Shown piece by piece: positions 16,359 to 24,399 of a stretch of DNA of 33,839 nt. The notes under the pieces were generated by a model, which was not told the origin of the DNA, searched no databases, and saw only the letters and a list, made by a program, of their open reading frames with translations. The stretch is from the NCBI GenBank assembly GCA_945952225.1, contig CAMFHP010000098.1, positions 1 to 33,839 on the forward strand. Reading direction: 5' to 3'. Positions within the stretch are counted from its first letter, which is position 1. Each line of letters starts with the position of its first letter. The stretch comes from an uncultured Myxococcaceae bacterium (lineage in GTDB: Bacteria; Myxococcota_A; Polyangia; Polyangiales; Ga0077539). The translations under genes were made by a program, and so were the position numbers.

Positions 16359-18128
16359 ATGGGGTCCGCTCCTCCGCCCGACGCCGCCGACGCGCGGCCC
16401 GTCTCTCCGCCCTCGGCCGCACCACCGCGGAGGCCCGCTGTCGGCAGCGCATCGGGCAGCACCATGCGCGTGTGGCTCACACCACTGGTGCCGCTCGCGG
16501 GTGCGTCGCTCGCCCTGCTGCTGCTCTCCTGGTGGCTCGACGCGGGCCCGTCGACGCCGGGCATCACGTACCTGCTCACGCACTTCGACGCCGAGCATGC
16601 GGAGACGGCGCTCAGCGACGTGGGTCAGGCCGTGACGGCGATTCTCGGCGTCGCGATCTCGGTGGTCGCGATCATCGTGGAGCTCGCTTCGAACCGGTAC
16701 ACGCACCGCATCACCGAGCTGTTCTTCCGAACGCGGGTGAACTTCGTCGTGATGGGGCTGTTCGTGCTCTCCGGGCTCAACAGCCTGTGGGTCGCGCTCA
16801 CGTGGACGTCGGGCAACACGCCGGTGCGCGCGACGCTCCTCACGCTCGTGCTCGCGTCGGTGAGCATGCTGCTGCTGCTGCCGTACTTCGCGTTCGTGTT
16901 CGACTTCGTGAACCCGATGAACATCGTCGCGCGCATCCGCCGCGAGACGATGGCCACGATCGCGGGCGCACCGACGCGCATCACCCTGTCGCGCGCGGCG
17001 ACGCTCGACCTGCAGCACCTCGCGTCCGACGGCACCGAGCAGCTCTCCGACGTCGCGCTCAACGCGATGGCCAACCACGACGGCGCGATCGCGATGGCTT
17101 CGGTGAACGCGCTCGGTGAGCTCTCACGGGAGTACCTCGCGCTGAAGGGATCGCTGCCGCTCGACTGGTTCCAGATTGCCGAGCACGTGGCCCACGATCC
17201 CGACTTCGTGTCGATGTCGCGCGACGTCCTCGACCAGCTCGCGCAGGACCGTTCGTGGTTCGAGTTCAAGGTGCTGCGGCAGTACCAGACCGTGTACCAG
17301 GCCGCGCTCGGGTCGAACCGCGAGATCTGCTACCTCGTGTCGATCCACACGCGCGAGCTCGCCGAGCGCGCGATGGACGGCGCAGACCCGCACGTGGTCG
17401 AACTCTGCGTGAAGTTCTTCAACACGTATCTGCGCTCGACGTTGAACGCCCGCGACGTGCGCACCGCCTACAACGTGTTGAACCAGTACCGACTGCTCGC
17501 CGAGGCCGCGCTACGCCGAGGCGCAGGGCGCTACGCGGTCGAGGTCGCGAGGCACTTCAAGTACTACGGTCAGCTCGCGTTCCACATGGATCTTGGCTTC
17601 GTGCTCGAGACCGCGGCCTACGACCTCAGCGCGCTGAACGAGCTCGCGTTCGACCTTCGCGCGAAGGAGCGCCACGAGCTTCTTCGGATCTTTCTGCAGG
17701 TCGACAAGGAGGGCGAAGGCGCCTCGCGCGAGGCCTCGCTCCGCGGCGTGCGCAAGGCCCAGGTGCGCCTCGCGACGTACTACCTCGTGCACCGCGACGA
17801 TGCGGCTGCGCGCGAGGTCTTCGTCGACATGCAGCATGAGAAGCCCGCGCGCCTCGCGAGCATCCGTGACGAGATGCTGTCGATCGCGACGCGCGACTTC
17901 TGGGAGGTCACCGATCGGGGCTCGAACTTCGACTACATCCCGCCCGATCGGAAGCGTTGCCTCGTCGAGTTCTTCCGCTGGTTCGGTGACACGCTCGCCC
18001 CGCCCCGCATGAGCCTCGTCCCCCACGAGTCGACCGAGGCCCCGGAGGCGCCGGAGCCCGGCGATCTCCCCGACGCGCCCACGGCCCTTGCGCCCCCGAG
18101 CGCGCACCCGACGGAACATTCCGGCTGA
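16359..18128 (+). CDS. DUF2254-like membrane protein
   Basis: The product has 589 residues from ATG at 16359; GTG 16278 and ATG 16464 are in-frame alternatives, and none has a strong ribosome site. The N-terminal 30 residues are Pro/Ala-rich. Four hydrophobic spans lie in about residues 37-190 (PLVPLAGASLALLLLSWW, GVAISVVAIIVELAS, VNFVVMGLFVLSGL, LVLASVSMLLLLPYFAF). The motif VELASNRYTHRITELFFRTR after the second span is the pattern I associate with DUF2254. The remaining 400 residues are soluble, helical and rich in charged residues, probably cytoplasmic. The Pro/Glu-rich C-terminus is likely disordered. Function is unknown. Confidence 0.8.
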   Translation: MGSAPPPDAADARPVSPPSAAPPRRPAVGSASGSTMRVWLTPLVPLAGASLALLLLSWWLDAGPSTPGITYLLTHFDAEHAETALSDVGQAVTAILGVAISVVAIIVELASNRYTHRITELFFRTRVNFVVMGLFVLSGLNSLWVALTWTSGNTPVRATLLTLVLASVSMLLLLPYFAFVFDFVNPMNIVARIRRETMATIAGAPTRITLSRAATLDLQHLASDGTEQLSDVALNAMANHDGAIAMASVNALGELSREYLALKGSLPLDWFQIAEHVAHDPDFVSMSRDVLDQLAQDRSWFEFKVLRQYQTVYQAALGSNREICYLVSIHTRELAERAMDGADPHVVELCVKFFNTYLRSTLNARDVRTAYNVLNQYRLLAEAALRRGAGRYAVEVARHFKYYGQLAFHMDLGFVLETAAYDLSALNELAFDLRAKERHELLRIFLQVDKEGEGASREASLRGVRKAQVRLATYYLVHRDDAAAREVFVDMQHEKPARLASIRDEMLSIATRDFWEVTDRGSNFDYIPPDRKRCLVEFFRWFGDTLAPPRMSLVPHESTEAPEAPEPGDLPDAPTALAPPSAHPTEHSG

Positions 18129-18292
18129 TGCCGTCCGATCGATGGCGTCAAGAAACCGTCGGGCTCGTGAGCGCCCGGGGGAAGGCGCCATCGCCTTGAC
18201 TCCCTGCATCCGTTCAGTTCCCCAGAGACCCATGCCGGAGGGTCACAAAAGACACCGCCAGTATCACGGAGATTTCTGGGGTTTTGCGCCAA

Positions 18293-18329
18293 GAAGGGTT
18301 CCCTTCAACCCACTTATTTTTCCGGGAAC
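18293..18329. promoter_or_regulatory. Inverted repeats in AT-richer intergenic region
   Basis: The 288-bp gap 18129-18416 is the longest gene-free stretch and is locally AT-richer. GAAGGG (18293-18298) and CCCTTC (18301-18306) form an interrupted palindrome. GTTCCC (18298-18303) can alternatively pair with GGGAAC (18324-18329) across a loop containing TTATTTTT. It could be a terminator for the upstream gene or an operator or leader structure for the sigma factor gene. Nothing else is recognised in the gap. Confidence 0.35.
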
Positions 18330-18416
18330 GTGGCACCGATCTCCGACATTGCGGAGATTCCTGACGCAAGCGTCGGTGGCATGACGCCTGCTGAAGGCAG
18401 CGTCGGAGAGCCAACC

Positions 18417-19160
18417 ATGACGCCCCGCCCCCCCGCGAACGCCCGGAAGACGACCACGCGCACCGAGCGCCCCACGACGCTCACGAACGAGCTCGCGGAG
18501 AAGTACCTGCCGCGCGTGCAGCGCCACGCGGCGCGCATCGCACGCAAGCTCCCGCGGCACGTGAACGTCGGCGACCTCGTGAGCGCGGGGTGTTGCGGCC
18601 TCCTCGACGCCTTCCTGAAGTTCGACACCTCGCGCATGGAGAGCTTCGACGCCTACGTCGACCACCGCATCCGCGGTGCGATCCTCGACGAGCTCCGCGC
18701 CCACGACCCGCTCACCCGCGACCAGCGCACCTTCGCGAAGCGTGTCGCCCTCGCGCGCCACGCCATCGCGAACCGCGAAGGGTACATGCCCTCGGAGCAC
18801 GAAATCGCCGCGGAGATGGGGCTCTCGCTCACGCAGTACCGCCACCAGGTCGACCGCCTCCACGCCACCGCGTCGCGCAGCGAAGCCACGCCCTTCAACG
18901 AAGACGAAGACCCGCTCGCCGAGCCCGCGAACGACGCGCCCGAGACCCTCGCGGCCAACAAAGAAGACAGCGACCGCATCCACGCCGCGATGGATCAGCT
19001 CTCCCCGCGCCACCGCGAGGTGCTCAAGCTCCACTACGACGACGGACGCACGCTGCGCGAGATTGGCCTCGCCATCGGCGTCACCGAGTCGCGCGTCTCG
19101 CAGATCCACGCGGAGGCACTCCTGCAGCTCCGCGAGGTGCTCCAGTCCATGGAGTTCTGA
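18417..19160 (+). CDS. FliA/WhiG-type RNA polymerase sigma factor
   Basis: The product has 247 residues. ATG at 18417 has GGAGAG (18405-18410) six bases upstream, so it is preferred over in-frame starts at 18330 and 18381. Sigma region 2 spans about residues 27-97 (HVNVGDLVSAGCCGLLDAF, FDAYVDHRIRGAILDELR). Region 3 follows (PSEHEIAAEMGLSLTQYR). Region 4 is at the end (LSPRHREVLKLHYDDGRTLREIG, then the recognition helix VTESRVSQIHAEAL). The lack of region 1.1 and the form of region 4 fit the sigma-28 group. No flagellar, anti-sigma or sporulation gene lies nearby, so the regulon cannot be inferred. The gene converges on the next one with 3 bases between stops. Confidence 0.92.
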   Translation: MTPRPPANARKTTTRTERPTTLTNELAEKYLPRVQRHAARIARKLPRHVNVGDLVSAGCCGLLDAFLKFDTSRMESFDAYVDHRIRGAILDELRAHDPLTRDQRTFAKRVALARHAIANREGYMPSEHEIAAEMGLSLTQYRHQVDRLHATASRSEATPFNEDEDPLAEPANDAPETLAANKEDSDRIHAAMDQLSPRHREVLKLHYDDGRTLREIGLAIGVTESRVSQIHAEALLQLREVLQSMEF

Positions 19161-19163
19161 GCC

Positions 19164-19487
19164 TCAGCGACCGGCCCTCTCCGCATCGCGCACGGCGCCC
19201 GCAACCGCGGCCCCGTGCGCGTCGTCGTTCGAATGGTCGTGGTCGTGCGCGTGGTCGTGTGTCGCACGCGCCGACGGACGCCGGAGGTTCACCGTGACGT
19301 CTTCGGGCAGCGACGAGAGCGGCACACCGAGCACCTCCTCGGCCATCTCGCGGAGTTCCTGCCGATGCTCGTGGGGCATCTCGTCTTCGGGAACCTCCAC
19401 GTCGATCACCAGCGTCGTGCGCCCCGTCGCCGGATCGTGCCGATAGCGCATCGTGACGCGCCGCTGCTCCTCGCGTTGCTCCCTCAT
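19164..19487 (-). CDS. Unknown small acidic protein with His/Asp-rich tail
   Basis: The product has 107 residues; ATG at 19487 overlaps the stop of the upstream gene (ATGA). Residues 13-33 suggest a two-strand unit (RYRHDPATGRTTLVIDVEV), then a helix (PHEHRQELREMAEEVLGV). The C-terminal third contains ATHDHAHDHDHSNDD, a likely metal-binding or disordered segment. No signal peptide or membrane span is seen. It is presumably made together with the coiled-coil-like 197-residue protein. I do not recognise the family with confidence. Confidence 0.75.
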   Translation of the reverse strand: MREQREEQRRVTMRYRHDPATGRTTLVIDVEVPEDEMPHEHRQELREMAEEVLGVPLSSLPEDVTVNLRRPSARATHDHAHDHDHSNDDAHGAAVAGAVRDAERAGR

Positions 19488-20077
19488 GCCTTCACCACCA
19501 CCGTGACCTCGTAGGCCCCGCCTTCGCCGCCGCGCTCGACGATCGACTCCACCTCGCCCATCGCCCGCGCACGAGCCTCGAGCGCCACGCGGTACGTGCG
19601 ATTCAGCGCGCCCTGCACCGCCGCGCGCAACACGGGCTCCTGCCGCGCGATCTCGTCGACGGCCTCCTGGCGAAGGCGCGCGCGCGCCGCGTCCTCGGCG
19701 TTCCGCAGACGCTCCCCGGCCTGCCGTTCGGCCTCGCGTGCCGCCGCGTCTTCGCCCCCTTCGCTCGCGATCACCTGCGCGGTCGCGCTCACCGTCTCCG
19801 CGCGCGCAACCCGCAACGAGATCGACGCGCCGTCGGCCGCGAGCGTGGCCACCGCGTCGCCGAAATCTTTCGAGAGGCGCCCGTCGACCTCACGCCAGCC
19901 GAGCTCCGCGAGCACCGCACGGAGCGTCGCGCGCATCTCACCGTCTGGCAGCACCGGGAGCATCGCGACCCCGAGATGGATCGCGTCGTCGATCGCCACG
20001 CCGCCCTCTGCGGTGCGCGTCTGCGTGAGACGCCGAAGCGCTTCGAGCTCGATCTCAAGGTTCAATCCGCAGGTCAT
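19484..20077 (-). CDS. Unknown protein with Glu/Arg/Ala-rich helical region
   Basis: The product has 197 residues. ATG at 20077 has a GGAGG ribosome site about 7 nt upstream. The N-terminal 100 residues look like a small alpha/beta domain (NLEIELEALRRLTQ, AELGWREVDGRLSKDFGDAV). About residues 108-175 are a long Glu/Arg/Ala helix (AAREAERQAGERLRNAEDAA) that may form a coiled coil. The end, GGAYEVTVVVKA, is a beta strand. No membrane segment is present, so it should be cytoplasmic. It is translationally coupled to the small His/Asp-rich protein and divergent from the YhhQ gene. Function is unknown. Confidence 0.78.
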   Translation of the reverse strand: MTCGLNLEIELEALRRLTQTRTAEGGVAIDDAIHLGVAMLPVLPDGEMRATLRAVLAELGWREVDGRLSKDFGDAVATLAADGASISLRVARAETVSATAQVIASEGGEDAAAREAERQAGERLRNAEDAARARLRQEAVDEIARQEPVLRAAVQGALNRTYRVALEARARAMGEVESIVERGGEGGAYEVTVVVKA

Positions 20078-20144
20078 CGCCGCGCCTCCAGCCCGCGACG
20101 AATATCACGCACCGCAACGCTGGCCCAATGCACACTGGCACACC

Positions 20145-20879
20145 ATGAACGGTCCCGACGCCAACGACTCCGACGAAGCGCCGCGGCACACGCACTCCGT
20201 CGCCCCTCGCTATCGCTACTTCGACCTCATCGTGGGCGTCTTCGTCACGGCCCTCATCACGAGCAACCTCGTCGCCGCAAAGGTCGCCATGATCGGCGGC
20301 TACAAGCTCGGCTGCGGCATCTTCGTCTTCCCCATCAGCTACATCTTCGGCGACGTGCTCACGGAGGTGTACGGCTACGCCCGCAGCCGTCGCGTCATCT
20401 GGATCGGCTTCGCCTGCGCAGCCCTCGCGTCGTCGATGTTCTTCATCGCCGACGTCATGCCCCCGGCGCCCGACTGGCCCAACCAGGCGGCCTTCCACGC
20501 GATCCTCGGGCAGCTTCCGCGCATCGTCGCGGCGAGCCTCGTCGCGTACGTGATCGGCGAGTTCGTGAACAGCTACGTCATCGCACGACTCAAGATCGCC
20601 ACGAAGGGGCGTCACCTCTGGATGCGCACGATCGGCAGCACGCTCGCGGGACAGCTCGTCGACAGCGCAGTGTTCTACCCCCTCGCGTTCCTCGGGCAGC
20701 CCGGTTGGTCGGCCACGCAGATCGCCGAGGTCGCGCTGAACAACTACCTCATCAAGTGCGCGGTCGAGACGCTCTTCACACCGCTCACCTACGTGGTCGT
20801 GAACCACCTCAAGCGCACCGAGCGCGAAGACGTCTTCGACACCGAGACCGACTTCAACCCCCTGCGCCTGCAGGTGTGA
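20145..20879 (+). CDS. yhhQ: Queuosine precursor transporter (YhhQ/VUT family)
   Basis: The product has 244 residues from ATG at 20145; the longer open frame is shadow of the divergent gene. After a polar N-terminus of about 25 residues there are six or so membrane spans. The family landmarks are ALITSNLVAAKV in the first span, FPISYIFGDVLTEVYGY, a loop with W-P-N, GEFVNSYVIARLK, RTIGSTLAGQLVDSAVFY and NYLIKCAVETLFTPLTY. These define the DUF165/VUT family, whose E. coli member imports queuosine precursors such as preQ0/preQ1 across the inner membrane. No preQ1 riboswitch is visible in the 67-bp upstream gap. Confidence 0.92.
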   Translation: MNGPDANDSDEAPRHTHSVAPRYRYFDLIVGVFVTALITSNLVAAKVAMIGGYKLGCGIFVFPISYIFGDVLTEVYGYARSRRVIWIGFACAALASSMFFIADVMPPAPDWPNQAAFHAILGQLPRIVAASLVAYVIGEFVNSYVIARLKIATKGRHLWMRTIGSTLAGQLVDSAVFYPLAFLGQPGWSATQIAEVALNNYLIKCAVETLFTPLTYVVVNHLKRTEREDVFDTETDFNPLRLQV

Positions 20880-20882
20880 CCG

Positions 20883-20896
20883 CACCACGAGTGGTG
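20883..20896. promoter_or_regulatory. Inverted repeat between yhhQ and the CPBP-like gene
   Basis: CACCAC-GA-GTGGTG is a perfect inverted repeat with 6-bp arms occupying much of the 34-bp gap. It could be an operator or a weak hairpin. A TANNNT hexamer (TAGCGT, 20898-20903) follows it ten bases before the ATG at 20914. Confidence 0.3.
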
Positions 20897-20913
20897 ATAG
20901 CGTCCGCGCCCCG

Positions 20914-21711
20914 ATGAGCGCCCACCGCTGGACCATCCTCGCCCTCTGCCTCTTCGCGCCCGCCGTCTCGTACCGCCTCGGCGGCGTCGGCCTCTGGGCC
21001 GTGCAGGGCGTCGCGTGCGCGCTCGCAGCCGCGCTCTCGCTCTGGCTCCTCCACGACGACGGAATGCTCCCCGGCGCGCTCCAGTATCGCAACGCCGACG
21101 TCACCCTCGGCATCGTCGCGGCGGCGCTGGTCTACGGCCCCATCGCGCTGCTCGTGCAGTACTGGATCGCCCCGCCCGAAGCGGGCAACGTGCTGCGACT
21201 GTGCGTCGCGCGCGGCGCGTGGATCCCCCGGCCCGACGTGCACGGCCTCGGCATCGTGGCCGAGTGGATCCGCGATCGCGCGTGTGCAGCCTTCACGCGG
21301 AGCGCCGGCGTTCGGGGCGTACCGCGCGCGGCCCTCGTGCTCGCCCTCGCAGCCACGGAAGAGGTCGCGTGGCGTGCGGGCGTTCAGCGCATGCTCGCCG
21401 AGCGCTTCGGTCGCGTGCGGGGATGGCTCGTGACAGCGGTGCTCTTCGCCCTCGCACAGCTCGGCACGGGCAACGCGGCGGTGGCGCTCCTCGCGCTCCC
21501 GGCGGGCCTCGTGTTCGGAGGGCTCTACGTGGTCGCGGCCGCGCCCGTGTCGCGCAACGACGACGACGACGAAGGCGCGCCCTCCTTCGGCACGATGCAC
21601 CTCGGCATGGGACGCCTCCTGCCCAACATCGCGGCGCACTGCGCGTTCAGCTGGTTCTTCTTCCATCAATCCCCGCTCTTCGCGATCCGCCCCGACGCGA
21701 TTGGGGGCTGA
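20914..21711 (+). CDS. CPBP-like (CAAX protease/Abi family) membrane protein with altered motifs
   Basis: The product has 265 residues with about seven hydrophobic spans. The C-terminal half has the CPBP intramembrane protease layout: EEVAWR (Glu149, Glu150, Arg154) as motif 1, LFALAQ where the family normally has F-x-x-x-H (Gln182 in place of His), GLVFGGLYV, and NIAAHCAFSW with His242. The final motif lacks the usual H-x-x-x-N Asn (Ser246). An Asp-rich loop lies between these spans. The family includes CAAX prenyl proteases, bacteriocin immunity proteins and myxosortases. Missing ligands make protease activity uncertain. Starts 34 bp after yhhQ. Confidence 0.75.
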   Translation: MSAHRWTILALCLFAPAVSYRLGGVGLWAVQGVACALAAALSLWLLHDDGMLPGALQYRNADVTLGIVAAALVYGPIALLVQYWIAPPEAGNVLRLCVARGAWIPRPDVHGLGIVAEWIRDRACAAFTRSAGVRGVPRAALVLALAATEEVAWRAGVQRMLAERFGRVRGWLVTAVLFALAQLGTGNAAVALLALPAGLVFGGLYVVAAAPVSRNDDDDEGAPSFGTMHLGMGRLLPNIAAHCAFSWFFFHQSPLFAIRPDAIGG

Positions 21712-21736
21712 CGCGGGCCTGCGGTACGATCGCGCG
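21701..21736 (+). promoter_or_regulatory. Promoter candidate giving a leaderless mRNA for the vWA lipoprotein
   Basis: TTGGGG (21701-21706), an 18-bp spacer and TACGAT (21725-21730) match 4 of 6 bases each of the -35 and -10 consensus. Transcription would be expected to start about at 21737, exactly the GTG start codon, and no ribosome site is present. The promoter overlaps the stop codon of the CPBP-like gene. Confidence 0.35.
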
Positions 21737-22873
21737 GTGAACCTCCGCGCACTCCGTCCCCTCGCGTTCGCCGCCGCACTCGCCGCGTGCGGTGAGAACA
21801 ACCGCCCGGGCTCGCAGCGCTACCTCGACGTGCCCGAGGCCAACGACCTCGCGGTGTACGTTCCGCCCGACGCGCGCCCCATCCGCGCGCCCGATGCCGA
21901 CTGCGGCGGCGTCTCCGTCGCCCTCACGCGCCGCAACGCGACGGTCATTCTCGTGATCGACCGTTCGGGCAGCATGGCGGACAACACCACAGACTTCACG
22001 CCGAAGTGGGAGGCGCTCCGCACCGCACTCCAACAGGTGCTTCCGCGCCTCGGCGACGATCTCTCCGTGGGCGTGTTGTTCTTTCCCAACACGCTCCCTC
22101 CGCGCGACGCGGGGCAGTACTCACCCGACGAGATCTGCGCGATGCCCCGCGCGCTCACGCTCTCTCCGTCGCCCGCGCAGGTGCCGCTCGTGCTCGATCG
22201 GTTCAACACCACGGCGCCGGGCGGCCCCACGCCCACCGCGTCTGCGCTCCGCGTGGTGCGCGCCTGGTACGACGAGCACCCTGACCTTGTGGGCGATCGG
22301 TACGTCATCCTCGCGACCGACGGGGGTCCCAACTGCAACGTGAACGCCGACAACACCACGTGCCGCTGCACGGGTGCCGTCGGCATCTGCGCGTCGACGA
22401 ACACCTACGGGCGCATCAACTGCCTCGACGCGGCCCCCGCGGTCGACGAGGTGCGCATGCTCGCGACGGCGGGCGTTCGCACGTACGTGCTCGGCCTCAA
22501 CGGCGTGCAGGATTTCGCAGAGGTGCTCGACGCCATGGCCGACGCCGGCGGCCGCGCGCGCGTGGGCACACCGCGGTACTACAACGCCGCCTCGGCCACC
22601 GAACTCGTGAACGAGCTCGGTCGCGTCACCCAGGCGCTCGCCGACTGCACGCTCCGCCTCGACGCCGCGCCGCCGGATCCGAACCTCGTCGACGTGCGCC
22701 TCGACGGGCACAGCCTCTACCACGACGTGCGACACGCGAACGGCTGGGACTGGGGCGACGACACGCATCGGCAGATCGTGTTTCACGGCCCCACCTGCGA
22801 TGAGATCCGCTCGTCGGGCGGAGGGTCGCGCATCGTCGCGGCCTTCGGATGTCCCGCGCCCACGCCTCCGTGA
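21737..22873 (+). CDS. vWA-domain lipoprotein
   Basis: The product has 378 residues from GTG at 21737; the alternative at 21701 would put extra polar residues before the signal. The signal peptide ends in lipobox LAAC (Cys18). The vWA domain has the metal-ion-dependent adhesion site DRSGSMAD (Asp75, Ser77, Ser79), a Thr in GGPTPTASAL and an Asp in ILATDGGPN. Several Cys follow (CNVNADNTTCRCTGAVGIC), probably disulphides. The domain ends with VLGLNGVQDF and a helix ELVNELGRVTQALADC. It probably binds protein or matrix ligands at the cell envelope. It begins 25 bp after the CPBP-like gene. Confidence 0.88.
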   Translation: MNLRALRPLAFAAALAACGENNRPGSQRYLDVPEANDLAVYVPPDARPIRAPDADCGGVSVALTRRNATVILVIDRSGSMADNTTDFTPKWEALRTALQQVLPRLGDDLSVGVLFFPNTLPPRDAGQYSPDEICAMPRALTLSPSPAQVPLVLDRFNTTAPGGPTPTASALRVVRAWYDEHPDLVGDRYVILATDGGPNCNVNADNTTCRCTGAVGICASTNTYGRINCLDAAPAVDEVRMLATAGVRTYVLGLNGVQDFAEVLDAMADAGGRARVGTPRYYNAASATELVNELGRVTQALADCTLRLDAAPPDPNLVDVRLDGHSLYHDVRHANGWDWGDDTHRQIVFHGPTCDEIRSSGGGSRIVAAFGCPAPTPP

Positions 22874-22939
22874 GTCGAGCCTTGGCATCCCAGGGGTGAG
22901 GGTCCATCGTACGCGACGCTCACGGAGGTCACCGTTCTC

Positions 22940-24364
22940 ATGCGCAGGCCCACCACCATCGTCGGGATGCTTCTTCACCTCGCGCGCCACCGCGTTGCGC
23001 GCGCTCCTCGCGTCGCCCTGCTCGGCGTCGCCACCGCCCTCGCCGGGCTCGGCTCGCTCGCTGTCGGCTCCGTCGCACGCGTCCCCGACGCGCAGCCGCC
23101 CGCGGTCGATGCGCAGACCCACGTGCACGTCGAACCCTTCGGCGGCCGCTGCCAGGCCTCGGGCGTGTTCTGCGTGAGCGACCTCGTGTGCGGCCGCGGC
23201 GATCACTGCGTCGATCCGCACGGACTCGCGGCGCGCCTCGCGACGATGCGCGGACCGGGCTCCCTCGAAGACGCCATCCCCATCACGCCCTCGCTCGCGT
23301 GGAACGGAGAGGGCTGGTCCGTCGCGTGGTCGGCGCTCGAAGAGGAGCAGGCCGACCTCTACTTCGCGCGCACCGACGCCGCGGGCCGTCGCATCGGACA
23401 GCCCGTTCGCGTCACGCGCTCGGCCTCGCTCAAGGTGCTCCCCTCGCTCGCGGCGAGCCCTGGCGGCTACGCCCTCACGTGGACCGAGATCGGCGACGAC
23501 GGCGTCACCGCGTGGGTGCAGCGCCTCGATCGCAACGGCGCCTCGCGCGGCACGCCCGTGCGCCTCTCGTCGCAGCAGGGCCTCGGCCTTGCGTCACGCG
23601 CGGTGTGGAACGGCCACGACTACGCCTTCGCCTGGTACAACGCGAGCTCGGCCACGGACCTCGCGATCCGCTTCGCGCGCATCAACGAGGCGGGCGAGGC
23701 CGTGGGAGACGCGCGCAACCTCGCGGAGCGCGTGATGCCCATGGGCCTCTTCGATCTCCGCTCGATGGGCGACGGCTACGGCGCCGCGTGGAGCGATCAG
23801 GGATCGCGCGGTGGCCAGGGTCAGACCGTGTTCGTGCGGGTGGGCGCGGGCGGCGAAGCCTCGCAGCCGACGCGCGTCGCGCCCGGTTCGAACGGCACCG
23901 TCGCGCTCACGTGGGCGGGCCGGCACTTCGGCGCCGTGTGGGAAGACGCGCTCTCGCTCGACGACGAAGAGGCGCCGCGCTCGCGCCTCGCGTTCGCAGG
24001 CGTCGCTCCCGGACAGATCGCGGTGCCGCGCCGCGAGCTCACCCCGCGCGATGCGTACGTCACGCAGGCCTCCATCGCGTGGTCGGGCGCGCAGTACGGT
24101 CTCGCGTGGGCCCGCATCGGCGACGACGGCGCCGACGTGTTCTTCAATCGCCTCGATGCGCAGGGCGCGCCGGGTCGCACGCCCGTGCGACTCACGCAGG
24201 GCGCCATCGGGATCTTTCCCTCGATGGCCTGGAGCGGCAGCGAGTTCGCCGTCGTGTGGACGCACATCGGCGCGCGCGGCATCCAGCTCCGCCTCGGTCG
24301 CATCAACGCCGACGGGCGTCGCGTGGGTGACGACGTGACCCTCGCCGACGTCGCGATGCGCTGA
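22940..24364 (+). CDS. Exported seven-unit propeller-like protein
   Basis: The product has 474 residues. ATG at 22940 is preceded by GGAGGT. A hydrophobic segment at about 25-43 after a basic N-terminus should direct export. A short Cys unit follows (CQASGVFC, LVCGRGDHC). The rest has seven repeats of about 45-50 residues, each with an aromatic strand pattern: LAWNGEGWSVAWS, SPGGYALTWTE, VWNGHDYAFAWY, GDGYGAAWSD, WAGRHFGAVWED, AWSGAQYGLAWAR and AWSGSEFAVVWTH. Each is followed by a strand ending R-x-D-x-x-G. This predicts a seven-bladed beta-propeller in the periplasm or at the surface. No catalytic motif or Asp-box is seen. Function is unknown. Confidence 0.82.
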   Translation: MRRPTTIVGMLLHLARHRVARAPRVALLGVATALAGLGSLAVGSVARVPDAQPPAVDAQTHVHVEPFGGRCQASGVFCVSDLVCGRGDHCVDPHGLAARLATMRGPGSLEDAIPITPSLAWNGEGWSVAWSALEEEQADLYFARTDAAGRRIGQPVRVTRSASLKVLPSLAASPGGYALTWTEIGDDGVTAWVQRLDRNGASRGTPVRLSSQQGLGLASRAVWNGHDYAFAWYNASSATDLAIRFARINEAGEAVGDARNLAERVMPMGLFDLRSMGDGYGAAWSDQGSRGGQGQTVFVRVGAGGEASQPTRVAPGSNGTVALTWAGRHFGAVWEDALSLDDEEAPRSRLAFAGVAPGQIAVPRRELTPRDAYVTQASIAWSGAQYGLAWARIGDDGADVFFNRLDAQGAPGRTPVRLTQGAIGIFPSMAWSGSEFAVVWTHIGARGIQLRLGRINADGRRVGDDVTLADVAMR

Positions 24365-24399
24365 CCGTTCGTCACGCATCGCTCCCCCTCGTCTTCCCT

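Noticed and set aside
18196-18224. TTGACT as -35 for the sigma factor gene
   Set aside because: At 17-bp spacing the -10 position reads TCCCCA, with no resemblance to the consensus.
18331-18352. TGGCAC and TTGC resembling a sigma-54 promoter
   Set aside because: The GG and GC dinucleotides are about 19 bp apart, whereas sigma-54 sites need about 12.
20078-20144. preQ1 riboswitch before yhhQ
   Set aside because: Expected because of the transporter's substrate, but the short gap has no A-rich tail or pseudoknot-like segment of the preQ1 type.
24365-24399. Terminator between convergent genes
   Set aside because: The 35-bp gap is pyrimidine-rich with no stem of useful length.
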